Origin: Aliishimia ponticola
GTDB lineage: Bacteria; Pseudomonadota; Alphaproteobacteria; Rhodobacterales; Rhodobacteraceae
DNA: 64,000 nt
Direction of reading: 5' to 3'
Assembly (NCBI RefSeq): GCF_004803475.1
Contig: NZ_SRKY01000002.1
Location: forward strand, 496,001-560,000
Shown in pieces: positions 35,968 through 43,504 of this stretch. A model generated the notes under the pieces. That model worked only from the letters and a program-made list of their open reading frames with translations. It was not told the origin of the DNA and ran no database searches. Numbering within the stretch: the stretch's first letter is position 1; the number at the start of each line of letters is the position of its first letter. A program made the translations under genes and the position numbers.

Positions 35968-37263
35968 GTGCCGGACCAAGACTTTAGCCTGCCGGAGGGC
36001 ACACATACGGTCATTCTGGGGCTTGGCGATGCCAATGGGATCATGCGCGGCAAGCGTATTCCCGCAAGCCACTGGGATCACATCTGCAAAAGCGGCAACG
36101 CGCTGTCGATTGCCCTGTTTGCCATCGATATGACCTGCGATGTCTGGGACACGCCCTATGTCAATTTCGACAATGGCTATCCCGATATGCACCTGTTTCC
36201 GATCACCAAGCCCGTGTCGATCCCGTGGGAGCCGGGCGTGGCGATTGCGTTCGGCCGGGCCGAAGGGATGGACCACAAGCCGGTCCCGATTGATCCGCGC
36301 AATGCGCTGATCCGTCAGGTGGAGCGGGCCGAGGCGATGGGCTTTGACGTCCAGGTCGGCACTGAGCTGGAATTCTATCTGCTGGACCCCGAGACAGGGC
36401 AGCCGCGCGATCAGGGCATTCAGGTCTATGGCTTGGGGCGCGCCGCCCGGATGGAACATATCGTCGGCCCGATCCGCCAGCAGATCAACGAATGTGGCAT
36501 CCCGATCGAGCAATCGAACCCCGAATACGCCGCCGGTCAGGTGGAGGTGAACATCCGCTATGACAATGCGCTTTTGTCGGCGGATCGGGTGGTGATGTTC
36601 AAATCGCTGATCCGGCAACTGGGCATCGCGCATGACTATCTTGCGACCTTCATGCCCAAACCCTTCTATGACCAGTCAGGCAACGGCTTTCACGTACACT
36701 ATTCCTTCTGGAAAGACGGCAAGAACGCGTTCTCGGACGGGGGATCGCTGAACGAGACCGGGCGCGCGTTCATCGCGGGTTTGCAAAAACGGATGAGCGA
36801 GGCCGCGATTACAGGCTCAGGCACCGTCAATGGGTTCCGGCGACGCGCACCCTATACGTTCTGCCCGACCAGCACCGCCTGGGGGTTTGACAACCGCACT
36901 GTCGGTATCCGGGTGATCGAAGGTTCGGAATCCGCCTGCCGTGTGGAAAAGCGCGATGCGGGCGCGGATGCGAACCCCTACCTGCTTCTGGCGGCCGATA
37001 TCGCTGCGGGGCTGGACGGGATCGAACAGGGCATGACCCCGACAGAGCCGACCATGGGCAACGCATATGAGAACCCGATTGGCGAGCCGATCCCGACGGA
37101 TTTGCAGACAGCCATCACCTTGGCGCGCGGGTCCGAGTGGCTCAAGGACGTCATGGGCGAGTTGCAGTGGGAACTGACCCTGCAACAGGCAGAGCGGGAG
37201 CTTGATTTCTTCAGCCAGCAGGTCACGCAAGTCGAGCTTGACCGCTACTTGCGGACGCTCTGA
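35968..37263 (+). CDS. Glutamine synthetase-like gamma-glutamyl ligase
   Basis: A 431-residue member of the glutamine synthetase superfamily from GTG 35968, preceded by GGGGAG. Motifs include VGTELEFYLLD (metal/ammonium-site glutamates), AAGQVEVNIRYDNAL, the ATP-side NGFHVHYSFW and the NRTVGIRVIEG arginine loop. The length and the divergent N-terminus fit gamma-glutamylmethylamide synthetase, glutamate-putrescine ligase and relatives that join an amine to the glutamate side chain, rather than housekeeping GlnA. It is the first gene of the BMC operon and overlaps the vertex-protein gene by one base. This coupling is the main reason to think the BMC pathway involves a glutamylated amine. The amine is unknown. 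Confidence 0.82.
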   Translation: MPDQDFSLPEGTHTVILGLGDANGIMRGKRIPASHWDHICKSGNALSIALFAIDMTCDVWDTPYVNFDNGYPDMHLFPITKPVSIPWEPGVAIAFGRAEGMDHKPVPIDPRNALIRQVERAEAMGFDVQVGTELEFYLLDPETGQPRDQGIQVYGLGRAARMEHIVGPIRQQINECGIPIEQSNPEYAAGQVEVNIRYDNALLSADRVVMFKSLIRQLGIAHDYLATFMPKPFYDQSGNGFHVHYSFWKDGKNAFSDGGSLNETGRAFIAGLQKRMSEAAITGSGTVNGFRRRAPYTFCPTSTAWGFDNRTVGIRVIEGSESACRVEKRDAGADANPYLLLAADIAAGLDGIEQGMTPTEPTMGNAYENPIGEPIPTDLQTAITLARGSEWLKDVMGELQWELTLQQAERELDFFSQQVTQVELDRYLRTL

Positions 37264-37529
37264 TGAAACTCGCCCGCGTGACAGGCACTGTAACCGCCAC
37301 CGCCAAGGATGCTCAGCTCGTCGGTCTGACGCTGCTGCTGTGTGACGTGGTGGATGGCAAGGGCAAGGTGTTGGAACCCGCTGTCGTGGCGGCCGATACG
37401 GTCGGCGCAGGCGTGGGCGCGCAGGTTTTGATCGTGACAGGGTCGGCGGCGCGATTGCCGGCCCGAACCACGGGGGTGCCCGTGGATGCAGTGATAACAG
37501 CCATCGTGGATCATGTTGATCTGGGCTGA
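37263..37529 (+). CDS. BMC vertex (pentamer) protein, EutN/CcmL family
   Basis: An 88-residue single-domain protein beginning [19 protein letters not shown] and containing [12 protein letters not shown] and [23 protein letters not shown], the EutN/CcmL (BMC-P) pattern of an OB-like barrel with the conserved GAG loop. Pentamers of this protein close the twelve vertices of a microcompartment shell. Its ATG overlaps the ligase stop (TGATG). Confidence 0.93.
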   Translation: MKLARVTGTVTATAKDAQLVGLTLLLCDVVDGKGKVLEPAVVAADTVGAGVGAQVLIVTGSAARLPARTTGVPVDAVITAIVDHVDLG

Positions 37530-37555
37530 GACATGCCAAGTGGAGGAGTAGGAAC

Positions 37556-37852
37556 ATGGCGAAACCGGCAGCAGGGCAGGCGGCCCTCGGGATGATCGAA
37601 ACGCGCGGACTGGTCGCGTCGATTGAAGCCGCCGATGCGATGGTCAAGGCGGCCAGCGTGACGATCGTGACGCAGTACAAGGCAGGTGGCGGGCTGGTGG
37701 CCACGCTGGTTCGGGGCGAGGTTGGCGCCGTGAAGGCCGCGACCGATGCCGGGGCGACCGCGGCGAACAAGGTCGGTGAGGTCGTCTCCGTGCATGTGAT
37801 CGCCCGCCCGCATGACGAGCTGGAGCTTTTGATCGAAGGGCTCGCAAGCTGA
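37556..37852 (+). CDS. BMC hexameric shell protein (BMC-H)
   Basis: A 98-residue protein with the canonical BMC domain: [20 protein letters not shown] (residues 10-29), the VKAASVTIV strand, the pore loop [19 protein letters not shown], and [11 protein letters not shown] at the end. Hexamers tile the facets of the shell and the glycine-rich KAGGG loop lines the pore. A 26-bp gap with a purine-rich ribosome site separates it from the vertex gene. It is the only single-domain shell protein in the window, so the shell seems simple: one P, one H and one T type. Confidence 0.95.
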   Translation: MAKPAAGQAALGMIETRGLVASIEAADAMVKAASVTIVTQYKAGGGLVATLVRGEVGAVKAATDAGATAANKVGEVVSVHVIARPHDELELLIEGLAS

Positions 37853-37863
37853 GGCAGGCAAGG

Positions 37864-37880
37864 GGGCCGGTTTTCGGCCC
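37864..37880 (+). other. Stem-loop downstream of BMC-H gene
   Basis: GGGCCG and CGGCCC pair around a GTTTT loop, 12 bases after the BMC-H stop. No T-tract follows, so it is more likely an mRNA-stabilising or attenuating element inside the operon than a terminator. It would favour higher yield of the upstream shell protein. Confidence 0.4.
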
Positions 37881-37947
37881 TGCGCAAGAATAACGCGAAG
37901 TTCTTGTCGCCGCCTGTACCACCGCAAGAGATTGGGAGGGGGCCCGG

Positions 37948-39138
37948 ATGAGCAATCCCTTTGCTGAATTTGCCGATGCGGCGGCGCGCCCTTCGGGTGC
38001 ACCATCCGTCGTGGCCGCGCCAGAATACACACGTGTTGCGGTTTTGGGTGGGGGCACGGATGCGCGGCTTTTCGCGGCGCTGTGTCTGAGCGCGGGCGCA
38101 CAGGTCGCGCTGTTTTCGGCCTATGGGGCCGAGTTGGAGGCGCTGCGTGCCGGGTCAGGCATTACGCTGCGTGGGGCGGGTCCGGTCGGCACCTATCAGG
38201 TAGACCGCTCTGACGCCCCCGCGATCCGGCTGACGGCAGAACTGGATTCCGCCGTGCGCGAGGCCGAGGTGATCTTCCTGACCGGCCCGGTTCACAAGCA
38301 GCGTACCTACGCCATGGTGTTGGCGGATCATCTCGCCGACGGGCAGGTGTTGGTTCTGGCTCCGGGGCGCAGCCTTGGCGCGTTGGAAACCGCATGGCTG
38401 CTGCGAATTGGCGGCTGCCGGGCCGATGTCACCATCGTCGAAGCGCAGGGCGCGCCATATTGGATCGCGGCGGAAGGGACGGTTCTGACCCTGTCGGAAT
38501 GCGCTCCGGTGGCCGCATCGGTGCTGCCGCGCGGGCGCGAGGCGGTTCTGACCGGGCTCGCGCGCTACTTGCCGAACCTGTCGCAGGTGGACTCTGTGCT
38601 GGCGTCCGGCTTTGCAGACGGCTCCGCCCTTGTCGAGTTTCCGGCGTTGCTGATGGGTGGGCCTGCGCTTCGCTCGGGCGCGATTGACGTGCCGATGGGC
38701 GCGCAGCCACTGGCCGAGAATGACACCTTCGCCCGCCTGATCGGGCCAGAGCAGCGCGATCTGACAGAGCGCATGGCCGATGAACGGCGCGCCGTCGCGG
38801 CGGCCTTCGGGGTGCGTGGTCTGCCCGATACGGATGCGTGGATCACCGCCCATGCCGGGGCGCTCAAAGGCGCGGGATTCCGGCCCGTTCCGCCGGCGGC
38901 AGAGGCCAAATCGCTGCTGCGCGACGGGGTTGTCGGCTCTCTCGTGCCGCTGGCATCGGCGGCAGAGCTTGCGCAGATCGACCTGCCGGTTACCCGCGCG
39001 ATGATGACACTGGCGGGCGCCGTGCTGGGCGCGGATGTGGCATCGTCAGGGCGGCGGCTGGATACGATTGGGGTGCGGGTGTCTGACATGAGCGAAGCGC
39101 GGTCCGTCATGGACGCCATCGCGATGGGGGAGCGGTGA
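37948..39138 (+). CDS. Opine-dehydrogenase-like NAD(P) oxidoreductase with N-terminal encapsulation-peptide-like sequence
   Basis: A 396-residue protein. Residues 3-13 (NPFAEFADAAA) form a short amphipathic helix followed by a proline/glycine/alanine linker to residue 26, the layout of encapsulation peptides that target enzymes into microcompartments. The Rossmann motif VAVLGGGTDARLFAA follows at 30-44. The general plan, an N-terminal dinucleotide domain and a helical C-terminal half, resembles octopine/nopaline dehydrogenases and 6-phosphogluconate-dehydrogenase-fold enzymes. Opine dehydrogenases reversibly cleave N-substituted amino acids, so oxidation of an N-alkylglutamate inside the shell is conceivable. 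The family call is moderate; the targeting sequence is clear by eye. Confidence 0.65.
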   Translation: MSNPFAEFADAAARPSGAPSVVAAPEYTRVAVLGGGTDARLFAALCLSAGAQVALFSAYGAELEALRAGSGITLRGAGPVGTYQVDRSDAPAIRLTAELDSAVREAEVIFLTGPVHKQRTYAMVLADHLADGQVLVLAPGRSLGALETAWLLRIGGCRADVTIVEAQGAPYWIAAEGTVLTLSECAPVAASVLPRGREAVLTGLARYLPNLSQVDSVLASGFADGSALVEFPALLMGGPALRSGAIDVPMGAQPLAENDTFARLIGPEQRDLTERMADERRAVAAAFGVRGLPDTDAWITAHAGALKGAGFRPVPPAAEAKSLLRDGVVGSLVPLASAAELAQIDLPVTRAMMTLAGAVLGADVASSGRRLDTIGVRVSDMSEARSVMDAIAMGER

Positions 39139-39139
39139 C

Positions 39140-40519
39140 ATGGATGCAGATCTGAAATCCATCGCCGCTGCACGGCGCTGCGCCGAGACCGCGTTTGAGG
39201 CCTATCGCCAGTTTCTGGGAACGGACCCGGCGCAAATCGACGCCATCGTTCAGGCCATGGCCGAGGCGATCGAACCCGAAGCCGCCCGGCTCGGCCGCAT
39301 GGCGGTCGAGGAGACCGGCTATGGCAATGCGCAGGACAAGCGGGTCAAGGACCTGATGAATGCGCGCGGCACCGCGGAATGGCTGCGCGATGTGACGACG
39401 CTGGGAATGCTGTGGCGCGACGATGCCACCAAGATCGCCGCCTTTGGCGAACCGATGGGCGTTGTTGCGGCGTTGATCCCCGTCACGAACCCGTCTTCTA
39501 CAGTGATCTTCAAGGTGCTGTCGGCGGTCAAGGCAGGCAATGCCATTGTCTGCGCCCCGCATCCGCGCGGGGTGAAGACGGGCAATGAGGTCGTGCGGAT
39601 CATGGCCCGTGTTGCCGAGCAGATGGGCGCGCCAAAAGGGCTGATCCAGTGCCTCGATCATGTCACGGTCCAGGGTACGGCAGAGTTGATGAAGCATCGG
39701 CGGACCTCGGTCGTGATGGCCACAGGCGGGCCGGGCATGGTGCGTGCCGCCTATTCCTCGGGCAAGCCGACGCTGGCGGTCGGTGCGGGAAATGTGCCGT
39801 GCTATGTGCATCGGTCGATGGCGCAGGAACTGGACGAGGTGGCGGAGATGATCATCGCCTCCAAGAGTTTCGATTGGGGCACGGCGTGTGTGTCAGAACA
39901 GGCGGTGATCGCCGACCCCGAGATCGCGCGTGAACTTCGTGCGGAGCTTAAGCTGAAGGGGGGCTATTTCTGCACCGCGCCGGAAGCGGACCGGCTTGCA
40001 AAGGTGATATTCACCGGCAGCCAGGCGATGAACCCGGAGCGTGTCGGCCAAGCGCCGGAAGTTCTGGCAGAGCTTGCGGGTTTTTCCTTGCCGCCACGCA
40101 CCAAGTGCCTGATCGCGGAAGAAACAGAGATCGGCTGGCATCGGCCCCTATCTGCGGAAAAGCTGAACCCTGTGCTGGCCTTCTACGAGGCGCGCGACAG
40201 TGCTCATGGCATCGCGTTGGCGCATGGGATCGCGACGTTCGAAGGCTGGGGGCATTCCGCGGTCATTCATGCGCATGATCCGCAAGTGGTGGCCGATTTC
40301 GCGCGGGTGCCGACGGGCCGGGTGCTGGTGAATGTGCCGGCCATTCACGGCGGGGCGGGCTATGCGACCGACCTGGAGCCGTCCTTCATGCTGGGGACAG
40401 GCACGTGGTCGGGTTCGATCACATCCGACAATGTCACTGCGCTGCATCTGATCAACATCAAACGTGTCGCCTATGGCAACCGGCCATGGCGCGACATCTA
40501 CGAGGAATATGGTGCCTGA
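39140..40519 (+). CDS. CoA-acylating aldehyde dehydrogenase of the microcompartment (PduP/EutE-like)
   Basis: A 459-residue aldehyde dehydrogenase of the CoA-acylating class. It shows GVVAALIPVTNPSSTVIFK (residues 107-125), the GGPGMVRAAYSSGKP and GAGNVPCYV nucleotide-binding motifs, and the catalytic cysteine Cys250 in WGTACVSEQAV, matching the FDNG-x-C-x-SEQ pattern of acetaldehyde/propionaldehyde dehydrogenases. It converts the pathway aldehyde plus CoA and NAD+ to acyl-CoA and NADH inside the shell. Neither end carries an obvious extra targeting helix, so it may be recruited through partners. It starts one base after the opine-dehydrogenase-like gene. Confidence 0.9.
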   Translation: MDADLKSIAAARRCAETAFEAYRQFLGTDPAQIDAIVQAMAEAIEPEAARLGRMAVEETGYGNAQDKRVKDLMNARGTAEWLRDVTTLGMLWRDDATKIAAFGEPMGVVAALIPVTNPSSTVIFKVLSAVKAGNAIVCAPHPRGVKTGNEVVRIMARVAEQMGAPKGLIQCLDHVTVQGTAELMKHRRTSVVMATGGPGMVRAAYSSGKPTLAVGAGNVPCYVHRSMAQELDEVAEMIIASKSFDWGTACVSEQAVIADPEIARELRAELKLKGGYFCTAPEADRLAKVIFTGSQAMNPERVGQAPEVLAELAGFSLPPRTKCLIAEETEIGWHRPLSAEKLNPVLAFYEARDSAHGIALAHGIATFEGWGHSAVIHAHDPQVVADFARVPTGRVLVNVPAIHGGAGYATDLEPSFMLGTGTWSGSITSDNVTALHLINIKRVAYGNRPWRDIYEEYGA

Positions 40520-40531
40520 GGCCGGTGGAAC

Positions 40532-40560
40532 GGCGCTGTTGGCCTTGCGGCCAAGGCGCC
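40532..40560 (+). other. Strong intercistronic hairpin before BMC-T gene
   Basis: TTGGCC and GGCCAA pair across a TTGC loop, extended outward by GGCGC/GCGCC. It lies 13 bases after the aldehyde dehydrogenase stop, within a 79-bp gap. No U-run follows, so it probably tunes stability or read-through within the operon rather than ending it. Confidence 0.5.
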
Positions 40561-40598
40561 CCGCCCACCGTCCCCGGCCCCCAAGGTGAGGACCCGTC

Positions 40599-41222
40599 AT
40601 GTCAGATATTACCATCCGTGCGCTTATGCAGATTGACAATCTCCAGCCGAAATTCGCGGCCTATAACGGCGCGACGGTTCAAGGGTCGATCCCGCTGTCC
40701 GGCGATACGGTCCTTATCGGCGAACTCGCCCCCGGGAATGGGGTCTTTGGGCTGATCGACCGGGCGCTGAAAGCATCGGCGGTGGAGGCGACAACCCAGA
40801 TGGTGGAGCGCGAGTTCGGCTTTTTCATCCTGCGCTCGCCATCCAACGCGGAAGTGACCATGGCGCGCGAGGCGATCCTGGCGGAGCTTGGCGCCAGCCT
40901 GGGGGACCGGTTGAAGCCGTCGATCACCTCGACCCAGATCATCACCAGCGTCGAACCCTATCAGGCGCAGTTGCTCAACAAGTGGCGCAAGGGCTCTTTG
41001 CTGGTGCCGGGGCAGACATTGGGCGTTATCGAATGCGCGCCTGCGGCCTATATCTCGATTGCCGCGAACGAGGCCGAGAAGGCCGCTGAGATCGACATGG
41101 TCGAAATTCGTGCCGTGGGGCGGTTCGGACGGCTGTTCATCAGCGGGTCGGAAAATTCGGTCAAGACTGCCATTGATGCGGCGACCGCCGCGATCGAGGC
41201 CGTGGACGGGCGGGCAGAGTAA
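40599..41222 (+). CDS. BMC tandem-domain (trimeric) shell protein
   Basis: A 207-residue protein with two BMC-type halves. Residues about 30-115 are a divergent first domain (PGNGVFGLIDRALKASAVEA). Residues about 139-205 form a canonical one: LGVIECAPAAYISIAANEAE, then VEIRAVGRFGRLFISG and VKTAIDAATAAIEAV. Tandem proteins form pseudohexameric trimers with larger, sometimes gated, pores for cofactors or bulky metabolites. ATG 40599 follows a clear GGTGAGG site. It is cotranscribed with the aldehyde dehydrogenase and the malate-dehydrogenase-like gene, which overlaps its stop by one base. Confidence 0.92.
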   Translation: MSDITIRALMQIDNLQPKFAAYNGATVQGSIPLSGDTVLIGELAPGNGVFGLIDRALKASAVEATTQMVEREFGFFILRSPSNAEVTMAREAILAELGASLGDRLKPSITSTQIITSVEPYQAQLLNKWRKGSLLVPGQTLGVIECAPAAYISIAANEAEKAAEIDMVEIRAVGRFGRLFISGSENSVKTAIDAATAAIEAVDGRAE

Positions 41223-42400
41223 TGGGGCGGGTCGTCGGCACGGAACTGATCGAAGACGCGCGGCAACGGGGCCGCGTCGTGTTCGAGTTGCTGCCCGGCG
41301 ACATCGTGACGGAAATGGCGCGCGAAACCGCGGCACGGATTGGTATCCGGCTGGTGGACGGGCCGCTTGAGAAACCCGCGGCGCTGCGCACGGATGGGAA
41401 CGCGGCGCTACGGCGCGCGCTGTATCGGCGTGGTGCGCGCTGGGTGGCCCCCGCTGCGACCACGCGGGCCAAGGCGCGGCGGTTCTCCAAGATTGCGCTG
41501 GTCGGTGCTGGCGGTGTCGGCGGGGCGGTCGCGCATCTGGCGGCAATGGCGGATATGGCGGATGAAATCGCGCTGATCGACATCGCACCGGGCCTTGCGG
41601 CGGCGACGGCACTGGATCTGAATCATGCGTCCGGCATCACCGGCGTGCGTGCGCGCTGCACGGGCGGCGAAGACCTGAGCCGTGTTGCGGGGGCAGAGGT
41701 GATCGTGGTCACCGCTGGTCGCGCGCGCGCACCCGGCATGACCCGTGCGGACCTGATCGGCGTGAACACCCGCGTGATCCAATCGGCGGCAGAGGTGATC
41801 CGAACCGCCGCGCCGCAGGCGGTGGTCATCGTCGTAACCAATCCGCTTGACGAAATGACCGTAGAAATGCTGCGCGCCACGGGCTTTGCCCGCGAACAGG
41901 TTCTTGGCATGGCGGGCACGCTGGATTCGTCGCGCTTTCGCAACGCTCTGGCACATGCCGCAGGCGTTTTTCCCGCCGACGTGCAGGCGATCACGCTGGG
42001 CAGCCACGGCGAAGAAATGGCCCCGATCACATCGCTCGCGCGGATCAAGGGCCGCCGGTTGGAGCGTTTCCTGACCCGCGATCAGATCGCGGGCTGCGTG
42101 TCGGATGCGGTGACCGGCGGCGGTCAGGTCGTGGCGTTGAAGAAACGCGGGTCTGCGACGATTGCGCCGGCCCATGCAAGCATCGAGGTGATGGACCATC
42201 TGCGCGGCGCACGCGTGGGAGCCGTGCCGGTTTCCGTCATGCTGGATGGCGAATATGGCATTCATGGTGTGGTGCTTGGGGTTCCGGCGCATCTTGGCGC
42301 AGGCGGGCTGATCGAGGTTGAAGAGCTGCGTTTGTCAGATGAAGAACGCGCGGCGCTACATCGCGCGGCCGAGGCAATCCGAGGGAGACTTGCGCCATGA
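41222..42400 (+). CDS. Malate/lactate dehydrogenase-like enzyme with extra N-terminal BMC-associated domain
   Basis: A 392-residue protein, about 80 longer than normal LDH/MDH. Residues 1-88 are extra: a helix-rich segment with FELLPGDIVTEMARETAARI resembling short domains on other BMC cargo proteins, then a basic linker. The enzyme part begins at IALVGAGGVGGAVAHLA (91-107). Catalytic residues are present: Arg169 and Arg175 in ARAPGMTRADL, Asp235 and Arg238 in LDSSRFR, and His262 in LGSHGEEM. Arginine in the specificity loop favours malate-type dicarboxylate substrates. A natural role is reoxidising NADH made by the aldehyde dehydrogenase inside the shell. It overlaps the neighbouring genes on both sides. 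Confidence 0.8.
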   Translation: MGRVVGTELIEDARQRGRVVFELLPGDIVTEMARETAARIGIRLVDGPLEKPAALRTDGNAALRRALYRRGARWVAPAATTRAKARRFSKIALVGAGGVGGAVAHLAAMADMADEIALIDIAPGLAAATALDLNHASGITGVRARCTGGEDLSRVAGAEVIVVTAGRARAPGMTRADLIGVNTRVIQSAAEVIRTAAPQAVVIVVTNPLDEMTVEMLRATGFAREQVLGMAGTLDSSRFRNALAHAAGVFPADVQAITLGSHGEEMAPITSLARIKGRRLERFLTRDQIAGCVSDAVTGGGQVVALKKRGSATIAPAHASIEVMDHLRGARVGAVPVSVMLDGEYGIHGVVLGVPAHLGAGGLIEVEELRLSDEERAALHRAAEAIRGRLAP

Positions 42401-42801
42401 TCGTCAAACATTTTGCAGGCGGCCGCTTTGAAGAGGCCGGGTCCTATGCGCGGGCCAAACGGGTTGGGCCGTTTGTCTATGTCGCGGGAACCACGGCGAT
42501 TGAACCATCGGGCAAGCTGCATGCGCCGGGCGATACCTATGCGCAAACGGTATATACGCTGAACCGTATCCACACCGCCTTGCGCGAGGTCGGGGCTGAT
42601 ATGCGTCACGTCATGCGGGTGCGGGCCTATCTGACGGACCTGTCCCAGGCAGGCGCGTTTATTCGCGCGCATGGCGAAGCGTTCAAGGGCATTGATCCGG
42701 TTCTGACCGGGGTTCAGGCCGGGCTGACCCAACCGGGGATGATGGTCGAAATCGATGTCGACGCCATCATCCATGACGCGGATGGGAAGATTGATTTCTG
42801 A
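42397..42801 (+). CDS. RidA-family protein lacking the archetypal arginine
   Basis: A 134-residue member of the YjgF/YER057c/UK114 family: FVYVAGTTAIEP (residues 26-37), TYAQTVYTLNRIHTAL and MRVRAYLTDL are typical. RidA hydrolyses reactive imines or enamines to carbonyl plus ammonia. The conserved arginine that binds the substrate carboxylate in RidA (in P-A-R-S) is leucine here (P-V-L-T, Leu103), so this is not the archetypal amino-acid imine deaminase. It may act on imines without a carboxylate, which would suit an alkyl-imine produced by amine oxidation. Last gene of the BMC operon, overlapping the dehydrogenase gene as ATGA. Confidence 0.85.
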   Translation: MIVKHFAGGRFEEAGSYARAKRVGPFVYVAGTTAIEPSGKLHAPGDTYAQTVYTLNRIHTALREVGADMRHVMRVRAYLTDLSQAGAFIRAHGEAFKGIDPVLTGVQAGLTQPGMMVEIDVDAIIHDADGKIDF

Positions 42802-43108
42802 CCAGTGCGATGCGTTGCGAACCGCGCATGCCTGTGTGTTCAGAAAATTTCTGCTTCAAACAATTTTTTTTGCGACGGATATCGCTGCGGCCGCGTTAAA
42901 CGCTGTGATTGCCTCTGGACCGGGCAGTCAGCAGGACGGGACATTCGCTGCAAGACCTGGAGCGTTTTTGCATTGCCAGCTTAGAATTCTGACCGGCCCC
43001 CTCGAGCAGCAGAATTCGCCACTCACGGAGCTTGCAATCCAGTTGCCTTGTTGCGGATGTCCCCCTGCAGTCCTTACGGAATGATCCTTACAGAATAATG
43101 GAAGTACC
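42802..43108. other. 307-bp intergenic region after the BMC operon
   Basis: No gene is apparent. The region is more AT-rich than its surroundings, contains CAGAAAATTTCTG followed by a run of eight T at 42863-42870 (a weak terminator candidate for the BMC operon), and ends with a short tandem repeat just before the next start codon. Confidence 0.55.
43071..43098 (+). repeat. Two tandem 14-bp repeats upstream of a small exported-protein gene
   Basis: TCCTTACGGAATGA and TCCTTACAGAATAA lie head to tail and agree at 12 of 14 positions. The second copy ends 10 bases before ATG 43109, where a promoter -10 or repressor site could be. Confidence 0.55.
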
Positions 43109-43408
43109 ATGACACGGTTTACCACTTATGCCGCTCTTATCCTGATGGGCGGTTTGTCGTTGGTTTCAGGTGCAACACTGGCGCAACAGCGCCCACCAGA
43201 GCCGGATTTCGCCAAGGCCGCCGCCGCCCTTCATGTGTCTGAAAGCGCCCTGAGATCCTGCCTTGGGCCGCGCCCCGAACCCGGTCAGCGCCCTGAGCGC
43301 CCCGATGCGACGAAGGTTGCCGCCTGTCTGAGTGACGCGGGCCATGATGTCACGCGCAAGGATGCAGACGCGGCGTTGAAAACCATCGCGCCGCCGCCGC
43401 GCAAGTAA
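43109..43408 (+). CDS. Small exported protein, function unknown
   Basis: A 99-residue protein with a clear signal peptide (TTYAALILMGGLSLVSG, cleavage after ATLA) leaving about 73 residues, proline-rich and basic. Two cysteines, in LRSCLGPRP and VAACLSDAG, lie ~30 residues apart and could form a disulfide. No family recognised. It stands alone between the BMC operon and the transporter operon, and a link to either is not shown. Confidence 0.65.
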   Translation: MTRFTTYAALILMGGLSLVSGATLAQQRPPEPDFAKAAAALHVSESALRSCLGPRPEPGQRPERPDATKVAACLSDAGHDVTRKDADAALKTIAPPPRK

Positions 43409-43504
43409 AGCAAAGCAAAGCTGCGAAAGGGTGGGTGACATGCTCTTTCCGGATTTGGCAGGCGCGGGAAAACCGGGCATAGTTCCTTTATCGGAGGAAT
43501 GGCC

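Noticed and set aside
30331-37263. A complete methylamine (N-methylglutamate) pathway
   Set aside because: Ligase and synthase-like genes fit, but the four N-methylglutamate dehydrogenase genes are missing and formaldehyde would not need a CoA-acylating dehydrogenase, so methylamine is not the favoured substrate.
37263-41222. A carboxysome
   Set aside because: The shell genes are accompanied by an aldehyde dehydrogenase and no RuBisCO, CsoS2, CsoSCA or carbonic anhydrase gene, so this is a catabolic compartment.
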